DNA of 64,000 nucleotides from Taeniopygia guttata (taxonomy: Eukaryota; Chordata; Aves; Passeriformes; Estrildidae). The notes under the pieces are model-generated. The model saw nothing but the letters and a program-made list of their open reading frames with translations, made no database searches and had not been told where the DNA came from. Location: assembly GCF_048771995.1 (NCBI RefSeq), contig NC_133034.1, positions 4,493,501 through 4,557,500 on the forward strand. The letters are read 5' to 3'. A program made the translations under genes and the position numbers. Of the stretch, positions 1 to 10,802 are shown in pieces (the first letter of the stretch is position 1; each line of letters starts with the position of its first letter).

Positions 1-120
1 GCCATGGCAACCGCCCGGAGAGGCGGGCCCGGCCCGGGAGGAACGGGAACGGGGAGAGCGAGGAGTGGCTTTGTGCGCCGCCCGAGGTGAGGGGACATGG
101 CGGGAGTGTAAGGGAGACAC
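1..120 (+). promoter_or_regulatory. CpG-rich promoter with truncated X-box, probable CEP19 (and PIGX) promoter
   Basis: GC-rich, CpG-bearing sequence. The window opens with GCCATGGCAAC, which is the last 11 bases of a palindromic RFX X-box (GTTGCCATGGCAAC); the first three bases would lie outside the window. A good splice donor (CCCGAG then GTGAGG) follows at about 87, so an untranslated first exon of CEP19 probably ends there and splices to the exon holding the ATG at 1448. In mammals CEP19 and PIGX are divergent neighbours, so this may be a shared promoter. That PIGX lies to the left is inference from synteny. Confidence 0.55.
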
Positions 121-124
121 GGAC

Positions 125-634
125 TCCCTGGAGCGGGGCCAGCACAGGCTGCGGAGGAAGGGCCTGGAGCATCAGGAAGGGCCTGGAGCATGTCCCTGAT
201 GAGGAAAGGCTGAGGGAGCTGGGGCTGCTCAGCCTGGAGAGGAGCCCCAGCTGAGAGGGACCTCAGCCCTGCCTGTCCCTGCCTGTCCCTGTGTGTCCCT
301 GCCTGTCCCTGCCTGTCCCTGCCTGTCCCTGGGTGCAGGCAGGGCCAGAGCAGGGCCCGGGCTCTGCTCCGGGGGCCCAGCGATGGCACCAGAGCCACGG
401 GCAGGGACTGAGCCCAGCAAGTTCCACCTGGACATGAGGAAGAACTTTCCTGGGCGGTGATGGAGCCCTGAACAGACCCAGAGAGGGTGTGGAGCCTCCC
501 TCACTGGAGATATCCCAGAGCTGTCTGGACACAATGTGTGCCATGGCTCTGGGATGGCCCTGCTGGAGCAGGGAGGTGGCTCCAGATGCCCACTGTGGTC
601 CCTCCCAGCCTGGCTCATCCTGGGAGAGGCCGGA
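125..634 (+). mobile_element. CR1 LINE 3' fragment, 5'-truncated, with internal minisatellite
   Basis: Sense-strand CR1: it reads through the familiar segment about a rolled-over gaggaaaggctgagggagct block and ends near 634 with the usual 3' end (ggtccctcccagcctggctc). It shares its layout with the minus-strand copy at 45374-46140, so both belong to one subfamily. It lies in the presumed CEP19 5' intron. An 18-bp piece (aggaagggcctggagcat) is doubled near 154-190. Confidence 0.8.
268..330 (+). repeat. Minisatellite inside CR1, ~10-bp unit
   Basis: About six tandem copies of a unit close to cctgcctgtc/cctgtccctg. It sits at the same internal position of the CR1 as the longer array at 45655-45772. 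Confidence 0.85.
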
Positions 635-764
635 GGGACCAACCCGGCCCTGCCCCGCTGCTCTGCCCGCTCGGGGCTGGGGCCCGGCCCGGCTCACCGG
701 GAGATCCATGTGCGCTCTTTGCCGCACGTCCGAAGAGTTCCTCTGCTTTGTGTTTCTCACCTTC

Positions 765-888
765 GCAGAATCCCGGAATGGTTTAGGTTGGAGGGACCTT
801 AAAGCTTCTCTCGTTCCACCCTCTGCCATGGGCAGGGACACCTTCCACTACGCCACGTTCCTCCTAATCCCGACCAACCTGGCACTGG
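765..888 (-). mobile_element. CR1 LINE 3' end, short fragment
   Basis: Begins with the reverse complement of the CR1 3' terminus (cagaatcccggaatggttta) and runs through the ggagggaccttaaag and ccatgggcagggacacctt segments before losing similarity. Confidence 0.8.
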
Positions 889-1447
889 ATATTTTCACTA
901 TTAAGGACACTACTGCATATATGAGCTCTTTCCTGTGTGATTTTTTTCCAAAGGAGGAAGTGTTTCCAATTCTGCCTCAAAGTAGCTTTTCAACATTAAT
1001 GTGATTTTTCTTGATGTGGAGAAACTCATTGATTTTTTGGGGGGTAAAATATGTTACTTTGCCTTACTGCAGTCTGGAAATCACCTTCATGTTTGACATA
1101 TTTTCACTCATTTAAAACCAATTTTTATTGGTTTTAAACCAATACAAATATTAGTTTTTAACCAATTTATTTTATTCAAAATAAAAGTAAAAATAAAACA
1201 CCTGTACTCAGTTCTGTCCACTGAGCTGGGAAACAGGACCTGCAATAGATTTGAATTTTTAAATCCCCTCTAATTTAATTTCATAATTCATTTTGCTGGG
1301 CTTTAAAGCGCATTCTGACCCAAGGCACTCCGGGGTTCTGTGATTTTGCTGAAGTGCTGACAACAAAGGCAGCACGGAGAGACTGTGGCAGCTGCTCTCC
1401 TTTGCCGTTCCCCAGGGAGCGCTGCTGCGCGCTCGGGCGGAGCCGCG

Positions 1448-2212
1448 ATGACTTTCAGCGCTCAGAAATGCGGGGTCAGCTTCCAGCCCCCGTCCATCGT
1501 CCTCATCTACAGAGACAACAGCCAGGACAAGACTCGCCAGCGCATCATGCCCATCAGGAACTTCTCCAAGTTCTCAGGTGAGGGGCGTTCATTCCGCCTG
1601 CATTCATTCATTCCGTGTTTGCCTCCAGCTGCATGCACGGAACCCTTTGGTAGCAGCATGAGTGCCCTCCTAGCAGTGTGCAGGGAGGGGCTGTGCTGGG
1701 GTAATGTTGTCTCCCCGAGGAGCCCGAGGCTACATCTCAGCCTCTCTGAGCCTGCAGGGTTTGGAGAGAGCCCTGGAGAGGGTGTGGGAGAGGATGTGTC
1801 GGTGGGAATAGGTGTGCTGGAGCTCAGGTGCCTGTGCTGGCTCTCCCCAGACTGCAGCAGGGCTGCCGAGCAGCTGAAGAACAACCCTCGGCACAAGGCC
1901 TACCTGGAAGGGGTCTCGCTGCGCCAGCTCCAGAAGCTCTGCAGCTTGCTGAGAGGTCATTTGGAAGGACAGAGCCTGGCTGAGAGCTTGGAAAAGGTTC
2001 AGCAGGAAGAGACCATTGACCCAGAGGAGGATATGAACAAACTGGATGACAAGGAACTGGCCAAAAGGAAGAGCATCATGGATGAGCTCTTTGAAAAGAA
2101 CAGGAAGAAGAAGGATGACCCTGACTTTGTTTACAATGTTGAGGTGGAGTTCCCACAGGATGAGCAGCTGGAGTCCTGTGCTTGGGACACGGAGTCAGAT
2201 GAAGAAATCTGA
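1448..2212 (+). CDS. CEP19: Centrosomal protein 19 (CEP19), two coding exons
   Basis: Coding exons 1448-1577 and 1851-2212, joined through TCA-G|GTGAGG and CCCCAG|AC, give 163 residues, matching the usual length. The start ATG begins [16 protein letters not shown], close to the human N terminus; an in-frame upstream ATG at 1385 is in 5' untranslated sequence. Hallmarks are [14 protein letters not shown] across the exon junction, [12 protein letters not shown], the block [19 protein letters not shown], and an acidic C terminus ending [12 protein letters not shown]19 is a centriole and basal-body protein that, from work on the human protein, binds FGFR1OP/CEP350 and recruits RABL2B to start intraflagellar transport; loss causes obesity. 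The fragmentary X-box at the window start fits ciliary control. Left neighbour should be PIGX; right neighbour NRROS converges on it. Confidence 0.95.
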   Translation: MTFSAQKCGVSFQPPSIVLIYRDNSQDKTRQRIMPIRNFSKFSGEGRSFRLHSFIPCLPPAACTEPFGSSMSALLAVCREGLCWGNVVSPRSPRLHLSLSEPAGFGESPGEGVGEDVSVGIGVLELRCLCWLSPDCSRAAEQLKNNPRHKAYLEGVSLRQLQKLCSLLRGHLEGQSLAESLEKVQQEETIDPEEDMNKLDDKELAKRKSIMDELFEKNRKKKDDPDFVYNVEVEFPQDEQLESCAWDTESDEEI

Positions 2213-2405
2213 TTCCACACAAAGATGGGCGGTTCAGAGACAAATCTGTGTCCCAGCAGAGAGGACAATGCCATCATATGTTGGCTCAGGAGAACTTGAG
2301 GTGCCACAGCAATCCCAGGCTTAAGTGAGCTTTGTTTAAGAAGCCAGACTTGATTAAATGGAAACTGCATAGCTGAAATTGTTGGCTGCCTTTAGTCCTT
2401 TCCTA

Positions 2406-2411
2406 AATAAA
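2406..2411 (+). terminator. CEP19: CEP19 polyadenylation signal candidate
   Basis: AATAAA about 195 bases after the CEP19 stop, followed by T-rich sequence. Position and context fit a short 3' UTR. Not checked against transcripts. Confidence 0.55.
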
Positions 2412-5400
2412 AGAATTTTAAATTATTTAATCTTTCAATTTTTTACATTTCAGTCAGCTTTGGCTGAAAATGAAGCATTAAATATTCATGTCCTGAGGAC
2501 ACTGTTAAAGCTGTACTGTACAAATAGGGTGATTATTATTGCCTGTTGGGAAGTTAAATGTGTATCAGTCATTCTGGATAAATCAACTCTGCATTGAGAA
2601 TATTACTCTTATATTTCTCTAGCAATGCTTAAATCTTCAGTTTTAGCTTGCACAAAAAAAAGTCCTTACATGTAAGAGAAGGAATATCTTGAAAATTAAT
2701 TAGTCTTGAAAGTACTTTTGAAAACACAGTGATTTCAAACTGCTTCAGTGGGATGATTGGATCCTTACACTCCTGGGTAATGCTTCCTCATAAGTGCTCA
2801 GTTCTGGGAGAGAATGTGCCTAAAGTATCAAAAAAACCAGAGTGATAGAAGATCAAAGGCTGGGGGTGGTTCTAAAGTAAGACAAACTCATCCCACTGAA
2901 GGTTTTAATCCAGCTGTCTACCTTAGCTGGTCTCTACTACATCGGTCCTGCTCTCATGTAAGAACTGGAGGAATAAGATTGGGATTTTTTGGGAAATTTT
3001 ACTACTCCAAAAGCTTCCTGGGTTTTGGCTCTCTGAACCCAGGCAGCTGTGAGGGCTGTGGGTGAGATGGACCTTCATCCCAAATGGAGTGGCCTCAACA
3101 AACTGCTGCCTGACATAACTAAGAGGAGTGGCTGGAGGAGCAGCTGGAAGAGCTCTCGTCCTACAGCCTAAAATGAGTCGCTGCTGTGAAAGACATGAAG
3201 CAAGTGTCAGTTAAGCCACAGTGCTTTGCTGTCACTGGAGAGGATGAGGGAGCTCACACTTGGCCAAGGAGGTCTTCAGTCAGGAGAGAAATGAAAGCTG
3301 AGGCCTCACTTGCCATAACTAAAAAAATGTAAAGGCTGACTCAGCTCTCCCAGAACCGGGAAGGGCATGCAGGGGTCTGGCACAGGCCTTGCCTCCACAA
3401 TTGCAACATCACAACACAGAAAGATTTCCCACTTGGGAGGGAGAGGGTCCCCGGGAACCTTTCCTCCACTTCCAGCCTGCCCCCAGCTTCATCCTGACCA
3501 GGACATGGCCTGTGCCCGGCCCCAGGCATGGCCTCCTCTCCAATGAGGGCTACATGAGTGCCTGGATTGTGAGGTTCCTGCTGGCCCATTCCTCCAGCCC
3601 ACCCCAGACCTTCAGCAGGGAGCCATACTGGTCTTCCCAGTTTGGGATCCTCTGGGAACTTGGCAGGAAGGCACTTCACAGCCAGCTTTAGGTCATGCAT
3701 ATCGACATGAGATGGGACAGATCCCAAACAGTCCCCTCAGCAGCCTCCTGGAAGAGCATAACCTACTAGCCACAGCCCCACAGCCCTCTCTGCACTTCAC
3801 TCCCACTGACCCTGACCTGCCTGACTGCCCACCAATCCAGACTGTGACATCTGCATTTGTATGGGGAACGCTGTGGGACTCTGTGTCCAAAGCCTTGCTG
3901 AGCACACAGAATCCACCGCTCTCCCCTTGCCTACAGATCCATCCATTTCATCTGAGAGGAAAGCAGGCTGGGCAGGCATAACCCAGCCTCAGCAGTCCAT
4001 GCTGACTTCTTCCAGCCACCCTCTTTTTCTAGAACTGTGCTCCAAACAAAGAACATTCATTCCACGGTTTTCCCAACAAGAAGGTGTGTGGTATTCACAT
4101 TCTCTGAACAGAGAGAGATACATGATTCTCTCTCCCAGGATTTTTCCTGGAAGGCTGTGAGATGCAGTGAAAAAGCTCAGAGAAAGAAGAAAACAATTCT
4201 TATCTCTATTTGCTGCTCCTGTTGTTTGGCACATGTGGAATGTCTTATGGAGATTGTTTACCAAAGAGTGATTTGTTAATTGGACACTGGTGATGGTTGT
4301 TTGGATTGATTGGCCAGTTGGGTCAAAGCTGTGCCGTGACTGGAGACAGCCACGGGTTTTCTTTAGTATCTTTTTAGTATGATATAATTCTAGTATAGTA
4401 TTAATGTAATATAATTTAGCTTAATAAAAGCAATTTATTCAGCCTTCTGCAACATGGAGTCAGAGCCTGTTATTCCCTGTACAGGGGTGTCACACTGCTC
4501 CAATAAAGGCAACTGCCCTGATGCTCTCTGGGATGGCCTTTTGGCTGCTACTGAAGCTGGGTGAGACCCTTGGGTTCTCCAGTCACCAAGGACCTTCCCT
4601 GATCACCATGGCCTTGCAAAGACAGTGAGAGCAGCTTTGTAAGTTGACCTCAGAGTGGAATCTCCTCTTGCTGCCCGGACAATCCCATTCACATCACAGC
4701 TCCAGGTGAGCCATGGCTTTCCAGGCACCATGATCAGGGAATGTTGAGTATCCCCATCAGCTCCATACAATTAAGAATCCCTCCTTTTTATCCACGCCCT
4801 GGGCAGTGCTGGGTGCTTGGGTTCCTCCCTGCGTGTTCTCCCACAGCTGCACCCGACACCCCACACCGGATGGAGCAGCAGCATCGGCCATGGAGGTGGA
4901 GAAGGACACACATCCCCCTCCAAGGCCAGCCCCAGGGAGAGGGGAGCCCACAGGGGCACCACTCACCCTGCCGGTGGGGAGATGCCGGAATGCAGCTGGG
5001 GGACAATGCAGGAATGTATTTATAGGTCACTGCTGTCCCCCAGGCTGCAGCTTACAGGCAGAAGAAAGGTTGAAATAGGCTGAGGGATTCCCCACTTGGG
5101 GCCTGTTTTGGTTTTGGCTATTTCAGTCTAAAATTGGGGCAGAAAGCAGTCATTTCCGAGCCAGATCTGACAGATGGGTTTCCAGAGCCTGTACAGCACT
5201 CAGCGCAGTGGAGCTGCTGGCTGGTCGAGCAGGGTCCATCCATTTTCCAGCCTTGCACAGCCACCAGCCACACCAGGCTCCCCCATAACCCCAGTCCCAC
5301 ACCCGTGCCTGGGCCGGGTTTGCCCTGCTGCCAGCCTTGGCTCCCCTGCCTGCACCATCCCCGGCATCCTCCCGGCTCCAGGCCAGTCCTGGGCATCTCC

Positions 5401-6255
5401 CTCCATCACCCCACAGGAAACTCCGCTGGGCCTGATCCCCGGCACACCCCACACCACCGACTGACACCCAGGCAAGGACAAGCCCCCAGAATCACCAGTC
5501 CGACGCTGCTCCACACTTCCCTGTGCCTTGTTCCCATTAAACACGTTTCACTAAAAAAAAATCCCAACAGTGCCACAGGAAAAAAGCCACTCCAGTTCTC
5601 AGAAGGGCTTTTGAGTTAGCACAAACCACCACCACTTCTCCTTTCCCCTCAGTGACCCCCGAGGAACAGAGCAGCACTTCCCCAGGTAGTGCTTGCTGCT
5701 CTGGGAGAGGCAGAGCTGGGTGGAGGAAACCCCCGGGCACTGCTGGAGCAACCGCCTGCAGGAGCGGCGTTTGCACAACAAGGAGGAAGGATTTCTCTTG
5801 TGTCTTTTGTATGTTTAATCCAGCAGTCCCTGGAGAAACATAAAGCCATGATAAAATATCGCTGAGGGATATAATTTACTCTCCTGCTTTACAATCGATA
5901 TTGTTGCGACTTGGGCTGTTTCTAATGGACTTTCTAACCCAAACTGTGGCTTAGTGAAGAAACAATACCCCAAAATGTGTCTTTCAGCCCTGCTGACAAC
6001 GCCTGTCTTTATCAGCACACACACATGTTGCATGATCAGGGTTGCCTGCGAGTTTGGCAGTGCTGGCAAGAGCAGTGTGGAAAGCTGTGGCTACAGAGCT
6101 TTCCACAGTGCCCGGGTGATGTTTGCCCCAGCCTGGGGCACTTTGTGGAGTCTGGTTGCAGATCTGGAAGACATTTCGAATTGGCTACAGGTGGGAATAA
6201 ATAAGAAAGGAACTGCTGGAAGGTGTGGGGGGGAAAGCAGTGCTGGAGAAAACTG
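2412..6255. other. Intergenic region between convergent CEP19 and NRROS
   Basis: No open frame here has splice sites or composition that persuade me it is coding. Apart from the solo LTR at 4220-4494 it looks like unique sequence with moderate GC. The NRROS 3' UTR must lie in its right part, but I found no standard AATAAA on the minus strand near 6688. Confidence 0.5.
4220..4494 (+). mobile_element. Solo LTR of an endogenous retrovirus (fossil), ERVK-like
   Basis: Starts TGTTGTTTGGCACATG and ends GGGGTGTCACA, with an AT-rich middle and a polyadenylation signal (AATAAA) followed by caatttattcagccttctgc, a 3' end typical of songbird LTRs. It is flanked by the same bases on both sides (ctgctcc at 4213-4219 and 4495-4501), consistent with the 6-bp target duplication of class II elements. 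No internal retroviral part remains, so it is a solo LTR left after recombination. Divergence looks moderate, so it is not very recent. Confidence 0.75.
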
Positions 6256-6418
6256 TCACAGAATCCCAGAATTGGGATTGGAAGGGACCTTAAAAACCCA
6301 TCTGGTTACAACACCTTCCTCTAGATCAGATTGCTCCAAGCCCACTCCAACCTGGCCTTGAACACTTCCACGACTGGGGCATCCACAGATTTTCTGGGCA
6401 ACCTGTCCTTTCAGCCAA
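6256..6418 (-). mobile_element. CR1 LINE 3' end fragment
   Basis: Begins cacagaatcccagaattggg, then the blocks ggaagggaccttaaaaaccc, ccaacctggccttgaacact and tctgggcaacctgtcc. Lies just downstream of the NRROS stop, probably in its 3' UTR. Confidence 0.85.
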
Positions 6419-6688
6419 GGAATGTTTGATGTCGTGTCCACTCAGCTCTCACCAACACCAGCTGAAGTTTTCTGCTGAAGACACGTTCCTTGAGGATTCC
6501 CAGCGCTCCATCACCAGACACAGCCCTCACCCTTTGGGTACCATTAGAGCAGGAATGGCAGCTCTCCCAGCACCTCCTGTCCTGCATCCATCAGGTTTCC
6601 ATCTTGACCACCACAGAGGGGTTATCACCTGTACTCCTGACCGCCCCTTATTATTGACAATTCCCGAGCCCTTCCTCTTCCTCAGCCA

Positions 6689-8983
6689 TTAGTAAGGACT
6701 GGCCACCCCACACCGGGTTTTCAGCATTTTCAGCAGCTTCTCCTTGAGCATGAGGAAGACGACAACGAAGGCCACCAGGAGCGTCAGGCAGGTGGGCAGA
6801 GCCAGCACCAGGTAGAGCAGCGCCAGGTCGGCCGTGTGCCGTCGGCAGCTCCGCAGGACGGGCTCGGGCAGCGCGGTGGGGCTCAGCGCGCGGGAGCCGT
6901 GGCTGCAGGTCACCTCCCGCCCGTCGGGGACACGCAGCCCCTGGGCCTGCTGCAGGGCGTCCCACCAGCCCAGCGTGCAGCAGTTGTAGGGGTTTCGGCT
7001 GAGGTAGATCTCCCGCAGGCTCCTCCCCAGCGGCTCCTGCGCCACGTCCAGCGGCAGCGCCGCGAGGCAGTTGTCCCGCAGGTCCAGGCTGCGCAGCCTC
7101 AGCGTGCCCAGCGAGGTGGGGAACGCGGACAAGGAGTTCCCGGAAAGGTCCAAGTGCACGAGGCTGCTCAGCGCAGAGAAGTCCACGGCGGTGGAAGAGA
7201 GGCTGGTGTTCCTCAGAGACAGCACCTGCAGTGTCAGGACAAGGTCCTGCAGCCACCCCAGGTCCCCAGACAGCGCCTGGCGGTTGTCAGAGAGGTCCAG
7301 ATGAATCAGAGATGTCCCCTGGAAGGGGCGGCCGCCCATGCTCTGCAGACCACAGCCGGCCAAGGAGAGATGGATCAAGGTCTCTACACCCCTGATGTCC
7401 ACACAGGCGAGACTCTCGGCCTCACCTGGCTGGGGACAGAGGTCAACCCGGTTACGACTGAGGTCCAGCGTAGTGATCTTCCTGGTGTGGGCAAAAATCC
7501 CAGGAGGAAGAGCCTGCAGCCTGTTGGTGCTGAGGTTGAAGAGCTGCAGGCTGGGCAGGATGTCCCCAGTGCCCACCTTCACCCCCAGTTCCACCAGCTG
7601 GTTCTGGCTGAGGTCCAGCTCTGTCAGCATGGCCAAGTGGTCCTCCTCCGACAGGTGAAATGCCTCCAGGCAGTTCTGGTTGAGCTTCAGGTGGGTCAGG
7701 GAGGGCATCTGGGCCAGGAAATCATCTGGCAGACCCCAGACCTCATTCTGGCTCATGTCTAGGAGGCGCAGGGAGGAGAGGTTGCTGTGGCAGAGCTCGT
7801 CCCAGAGCCTGACCGTTGTGATGTTGGTGGAGTTGCCATCAATGATCAGGAACTGCACGGTGACGTTGGCCAGGGAGGTGCCGTTGGGGAGGCGCTGGTA
7901 GAAGCTCATCCTGTTGTCCTGCAGCAGCAAGGAGTGCAGCTTGCTCCTCTGGGGCAGCACAGGGAAGAACAGGAGGCGGTTGTGGGACAGGTCCAGCACC
8001 TCCAGCTCAAACAGGTCATCGATTTCCAGGGTCAGAAACCACTCAATGACATTGTTGCTGACATTGAGCACCCTGAGCTGGGTCAGGTCAAACCCTATCA
8101 GACATGGGAGGTAGTTGTAGGCTATGTTGAGCCTCTGCAGCCTCTGCAGCCCTTCAAAAGCATTGTCAATCTCAAAGATGTAGTTCTTCTCCAGGTTCAG
8201 CTCCAGCAGCTCTGTCAGGTTTGTGAAGGTGGATGAGTCCAGCCTCATGATGATGTTCCTGGCCACAGACAGGGACTCCAAGGAAGAGAGGTTTGAGACT
8301 AAAACTGATACCATGTCTTCCCTGAGCTGGTTTCCAGCCAGATCCAGCACCCTCAAGGCCGGCAGAGCAGAAAGGGCAGCGGCTGTCAGCGAGTAGTTGG
8401 TGAAGAGCAGGTTGTCCGTCAGGGAGAGCACCTCCAGGCCTTGGCTGCTGAGGAAGGCACCGGGCTCAATGAGCTCCAGCCGGTTCCTGGTCAAGCTGAG
8501 ATGCCAGAGCTGGGGATACAGGAGCAGAGAGGCATTGCCCAGGACCTGGATAGTGTTGTCATCAAGAAACAGCTCCTCAGTATCGCCTCGAAGGTTTGCT
8601 GGGATGGAACTCAGCCATCTGCCAGTGCAGTCCATGATGCTCTGCACCTGAAGGAAGAGAATATATAACACCACATGGGAGGCAGGAGATGAAGAGGGAG
8701 AAGTCTGGGGAGCACAGTCAGGGGGAGGAGGTCGCTCTTTGGTTGTAGCCTTGGCACACCAGTCCACTCCAAGCCAGTAGCTGGGATGGAGAAGGTCTGG
8801 AGTTGCTGAGCTGCCTGGGCTTTGCCAGGCAGGGCCAATCACTCAGAGGGGGAGGGTTCACAGGAGAGGACTTACAAGCTCACAGCCCCCAGGAGATGGT
8901 GGCCAGGCTGCATCCATCCTGCTTTCCCATCCCACTGCCAGGAGGAGAAGAAGCAGGGAGAGACCAGAGAGCGGGGCCTCCAT
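6689..8983 (-). CDS. NRROS: Negative regulator of reactive oxygen species (NRROS/LRRC33)
   Basis: Two coding exons, 8983-8876 and 8647-6689, give 688 residues (human about 692). The first exon encodes the signal peptide MEAPLSGLSLLLLLLAVGW and ends CEL at a GTAAGT donor; the second starts after CTTCAG with VQSIMDCTGRW. The open frame itself runs on upstream to 8842, but that part is intron. The ectodomain is leucine-rich repeats (e.g. LRVLDLAGNQL, LRVLNVSNNVIEWF, LEVLDLSHNRLLFFP) with many N-glycosylation sites, then a cysteine-bearing LRR cap (NPYNCCTLGWW), one transmembrane helix (LALLYLVLALPTCLTLLVAF) and a short basic tail. Family role: a myeloid and microglial membrane protein that anchors latent TGF-beta1 and limits NOX2. 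LRRC32 is the paralogue, but the tail, motifs and the CEP19/FBXO45 neighbours favour NRROS. Convergent with CEP19. Confidence 0.95.
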
Positions 8984-10342
8984 CTCAGTGGCGGCACTCC
9001 TGTGGAGAGGGAGGCAGAGGTGAGTAGGTCACAAGCTGCAAACTGTTCACCCCAAAAGGCCCAGGTGATCTGGGCCACCACGAGCTGCCCATGGAAGAAG
9101 GGGCACAGGACTTTGGCACCACCCAGCCCAGCAGAAGCCCTCGTGGGGCTCCCCCAGTTTGAGCCTGGAAGGCAGAGGAAGAGCAGGGACGGGGGTGGCA
9201 GCTCAGTCCCGCCGGGGCAGCATGCAGGGGGAGGCACCGTCACTGCTGCACAGCTGCTCGTGAAGGCCATTGAGCTGCATCCTTCAAACAGGGTGTCGCC
9301 CCAGCAGGGCTCGTGTGGCCCCTCTTGGCACCAAACAGTCCCCCAGGGGACACCAGCCCACCCCTCACCAAGTCCCCCCAGTGTCCATCCCTGCTGGTGG
9401 CTCTTCCAGAGAAGCAGAGGCTCTCCAGCAGGAGCTACCCCCTTACTGACCTGGTGGGAGCGGAGCTGACGGCATTTGCATCTGGGGAAAAGCTGAAACT
9501 CAGGCAAATGAGCAGTGAGAGCTCGGTGAGTGTTTGACACACGGCACTTTCACAGCTGCCACTGCATGAAGGAGAAACAGGGTTATTTTGGGCAGCCCAG
9601 GTAACCAGAGCCTCGCAGCACAGAGGGAGCAGGGCATGTCCTGGGCTGTCTCCTTCCTTTGGACAGCCAAAGTGTTGAACTGGTACCTTATCAAAGCAGG
9701 ATTTATTACCCTGGGGGAGATGGAGAGGCAGTCCCCTTTCCCCAGGCTGCAAATGACACACGGGACCTTTTGCCTTCTCAAGTCCTTGGAGTCCAGCAGC
9801 AACTCATACCCAGGCACGGTGGCAGGAGAGGGACCCTGCTGTCCTGGACCTTGGTCCTTGCTGCACCCAAAGAACACCAGTTTTGATTCTGGCTCCTGAA
9901 CCCCTCTGCAGAAACTCCCACTTTCCTTCACCCAGCTCAACCTTTCTCGGCTTCTTCCAGCACCAGAAGTACCTCCATCCTCCCAGTGCTCCCCAGAGCT
10001 GGTGGGATGGCCCCTGTCCAGCCAGGAGAGGAGCCAGCAGCCCCAGCAGGAAACCCTTGCCCACAGCCCTACCCCAGAGCCCACATCCAAGAGCTCTGGG
10101 CGCTCCCGGGGTGCTCCCCACACCTCACACCAACCCCGGCATGGGCCCACGCAGCCACAGCTCTTCGAACATGGGCATTAGTGACACACAGCCACCACAG
10201 GTCTCCAGACTGGCACAGGGAGGTGTTTCCTCCAGCACAGATATCAGGGGCAGCTACTCACCGCGTGGGCTTTGGCGCGGTCCATCCTGCGGCCCCTCAG
10301 CTGCGCTCAGGGCGGTGCTGGGGACAGGTGGGTGTGACCCGT
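8984..10342. other. NRROS upstream region
   Basis: Should hold untranslated first exon(s) and the promoter of NRROS on the minus strand. Several long open frames cross this GC-rich stretch on both strands, but they overlap one another, lack domain similarity I recognise and show no matching splice sites, so I treat them as chance. Confidence 0.4.
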
Positions 10343-10417
10343 GGGGTCCGTGTGGCAGCCAGGGGTCCGTGTGGCAGCCAGGGGTTGGTGTGGCAGCCAG
10401 GGGCCGTGTGCCAGCCT
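10343..10417. repeat. 19-bp tandem repeat, four units
   Basis: Units of ggggtccgtgtggcagcca: the first two (10343-10361, 10362-10380) are identical, the third differs by two bases and the fourth is degenerate. Confidence 0.9.
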
Positions 10418-10684
10418 GGCCTCACTGAGCACCAATATAGCCTTTGCGGAAGGAGCAGCGGAAACTGCAGTCACATGGAGGCAGCGAGCGCGGCCCGGCT
10501 CTCGCTCACGGAGCGCTGCACTCCCAGCCCGGGGACACACACCAGCAGGAACCATGGGGCCCAGCAGGCAGCAAGGGGTACAGCTGTCACACAGCTCCTG
10601 GGGACCAGCCAGCGCTGGGGACAAGCCTTGCATGGCGACTCCTCCGCACAGCTCCAGCAGCAGAACCCCCGCTCGGGGTTTCAG

Positions 10685-10802
10685 CAAAGGGAAGAGGTGC
10701 CATGCAGGGGTGGCATTTCTCCATCCAGCCCCGATCACCACAGAGGTGGTGATCGGGGCTGGATGGAGAAATGCCACCCCTGCATGGCACCTCTTCCCTT
10801 TG
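10685..10802. repeat. Perfect inverted repeat, 57-bp arms, 4-bp loop
   Basis: Arm 10685-10741 is the exact reverse complement of 10746-10802; the spacer is agag. Matching stops abruptly at both outer ends and there is no flanking direct repeat, so it does not look like a transposon with terminal inverted repeats. Either strand could fold into a near-continuous hairpin. Confidence 0.95.

Noticed and set aside
6689-8842. Reading the LRR gene as a Toll-like receptor or LRRC32
   Set aside because: No TIR domain; tail, motif order and the CEP19/FBXO45 neighbourhood point to NRROS.
8872-9540. 222-codon minus-strand frame
   Set aside because: Mostly NRROS 5' flank and the wrong frame over the signal peptide exon.
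10685-10802. MITE or other DNA transposon at the palindrome
   Set aside because: Arms meet in the middle, there is no interior, and the flanks show no target duplication.
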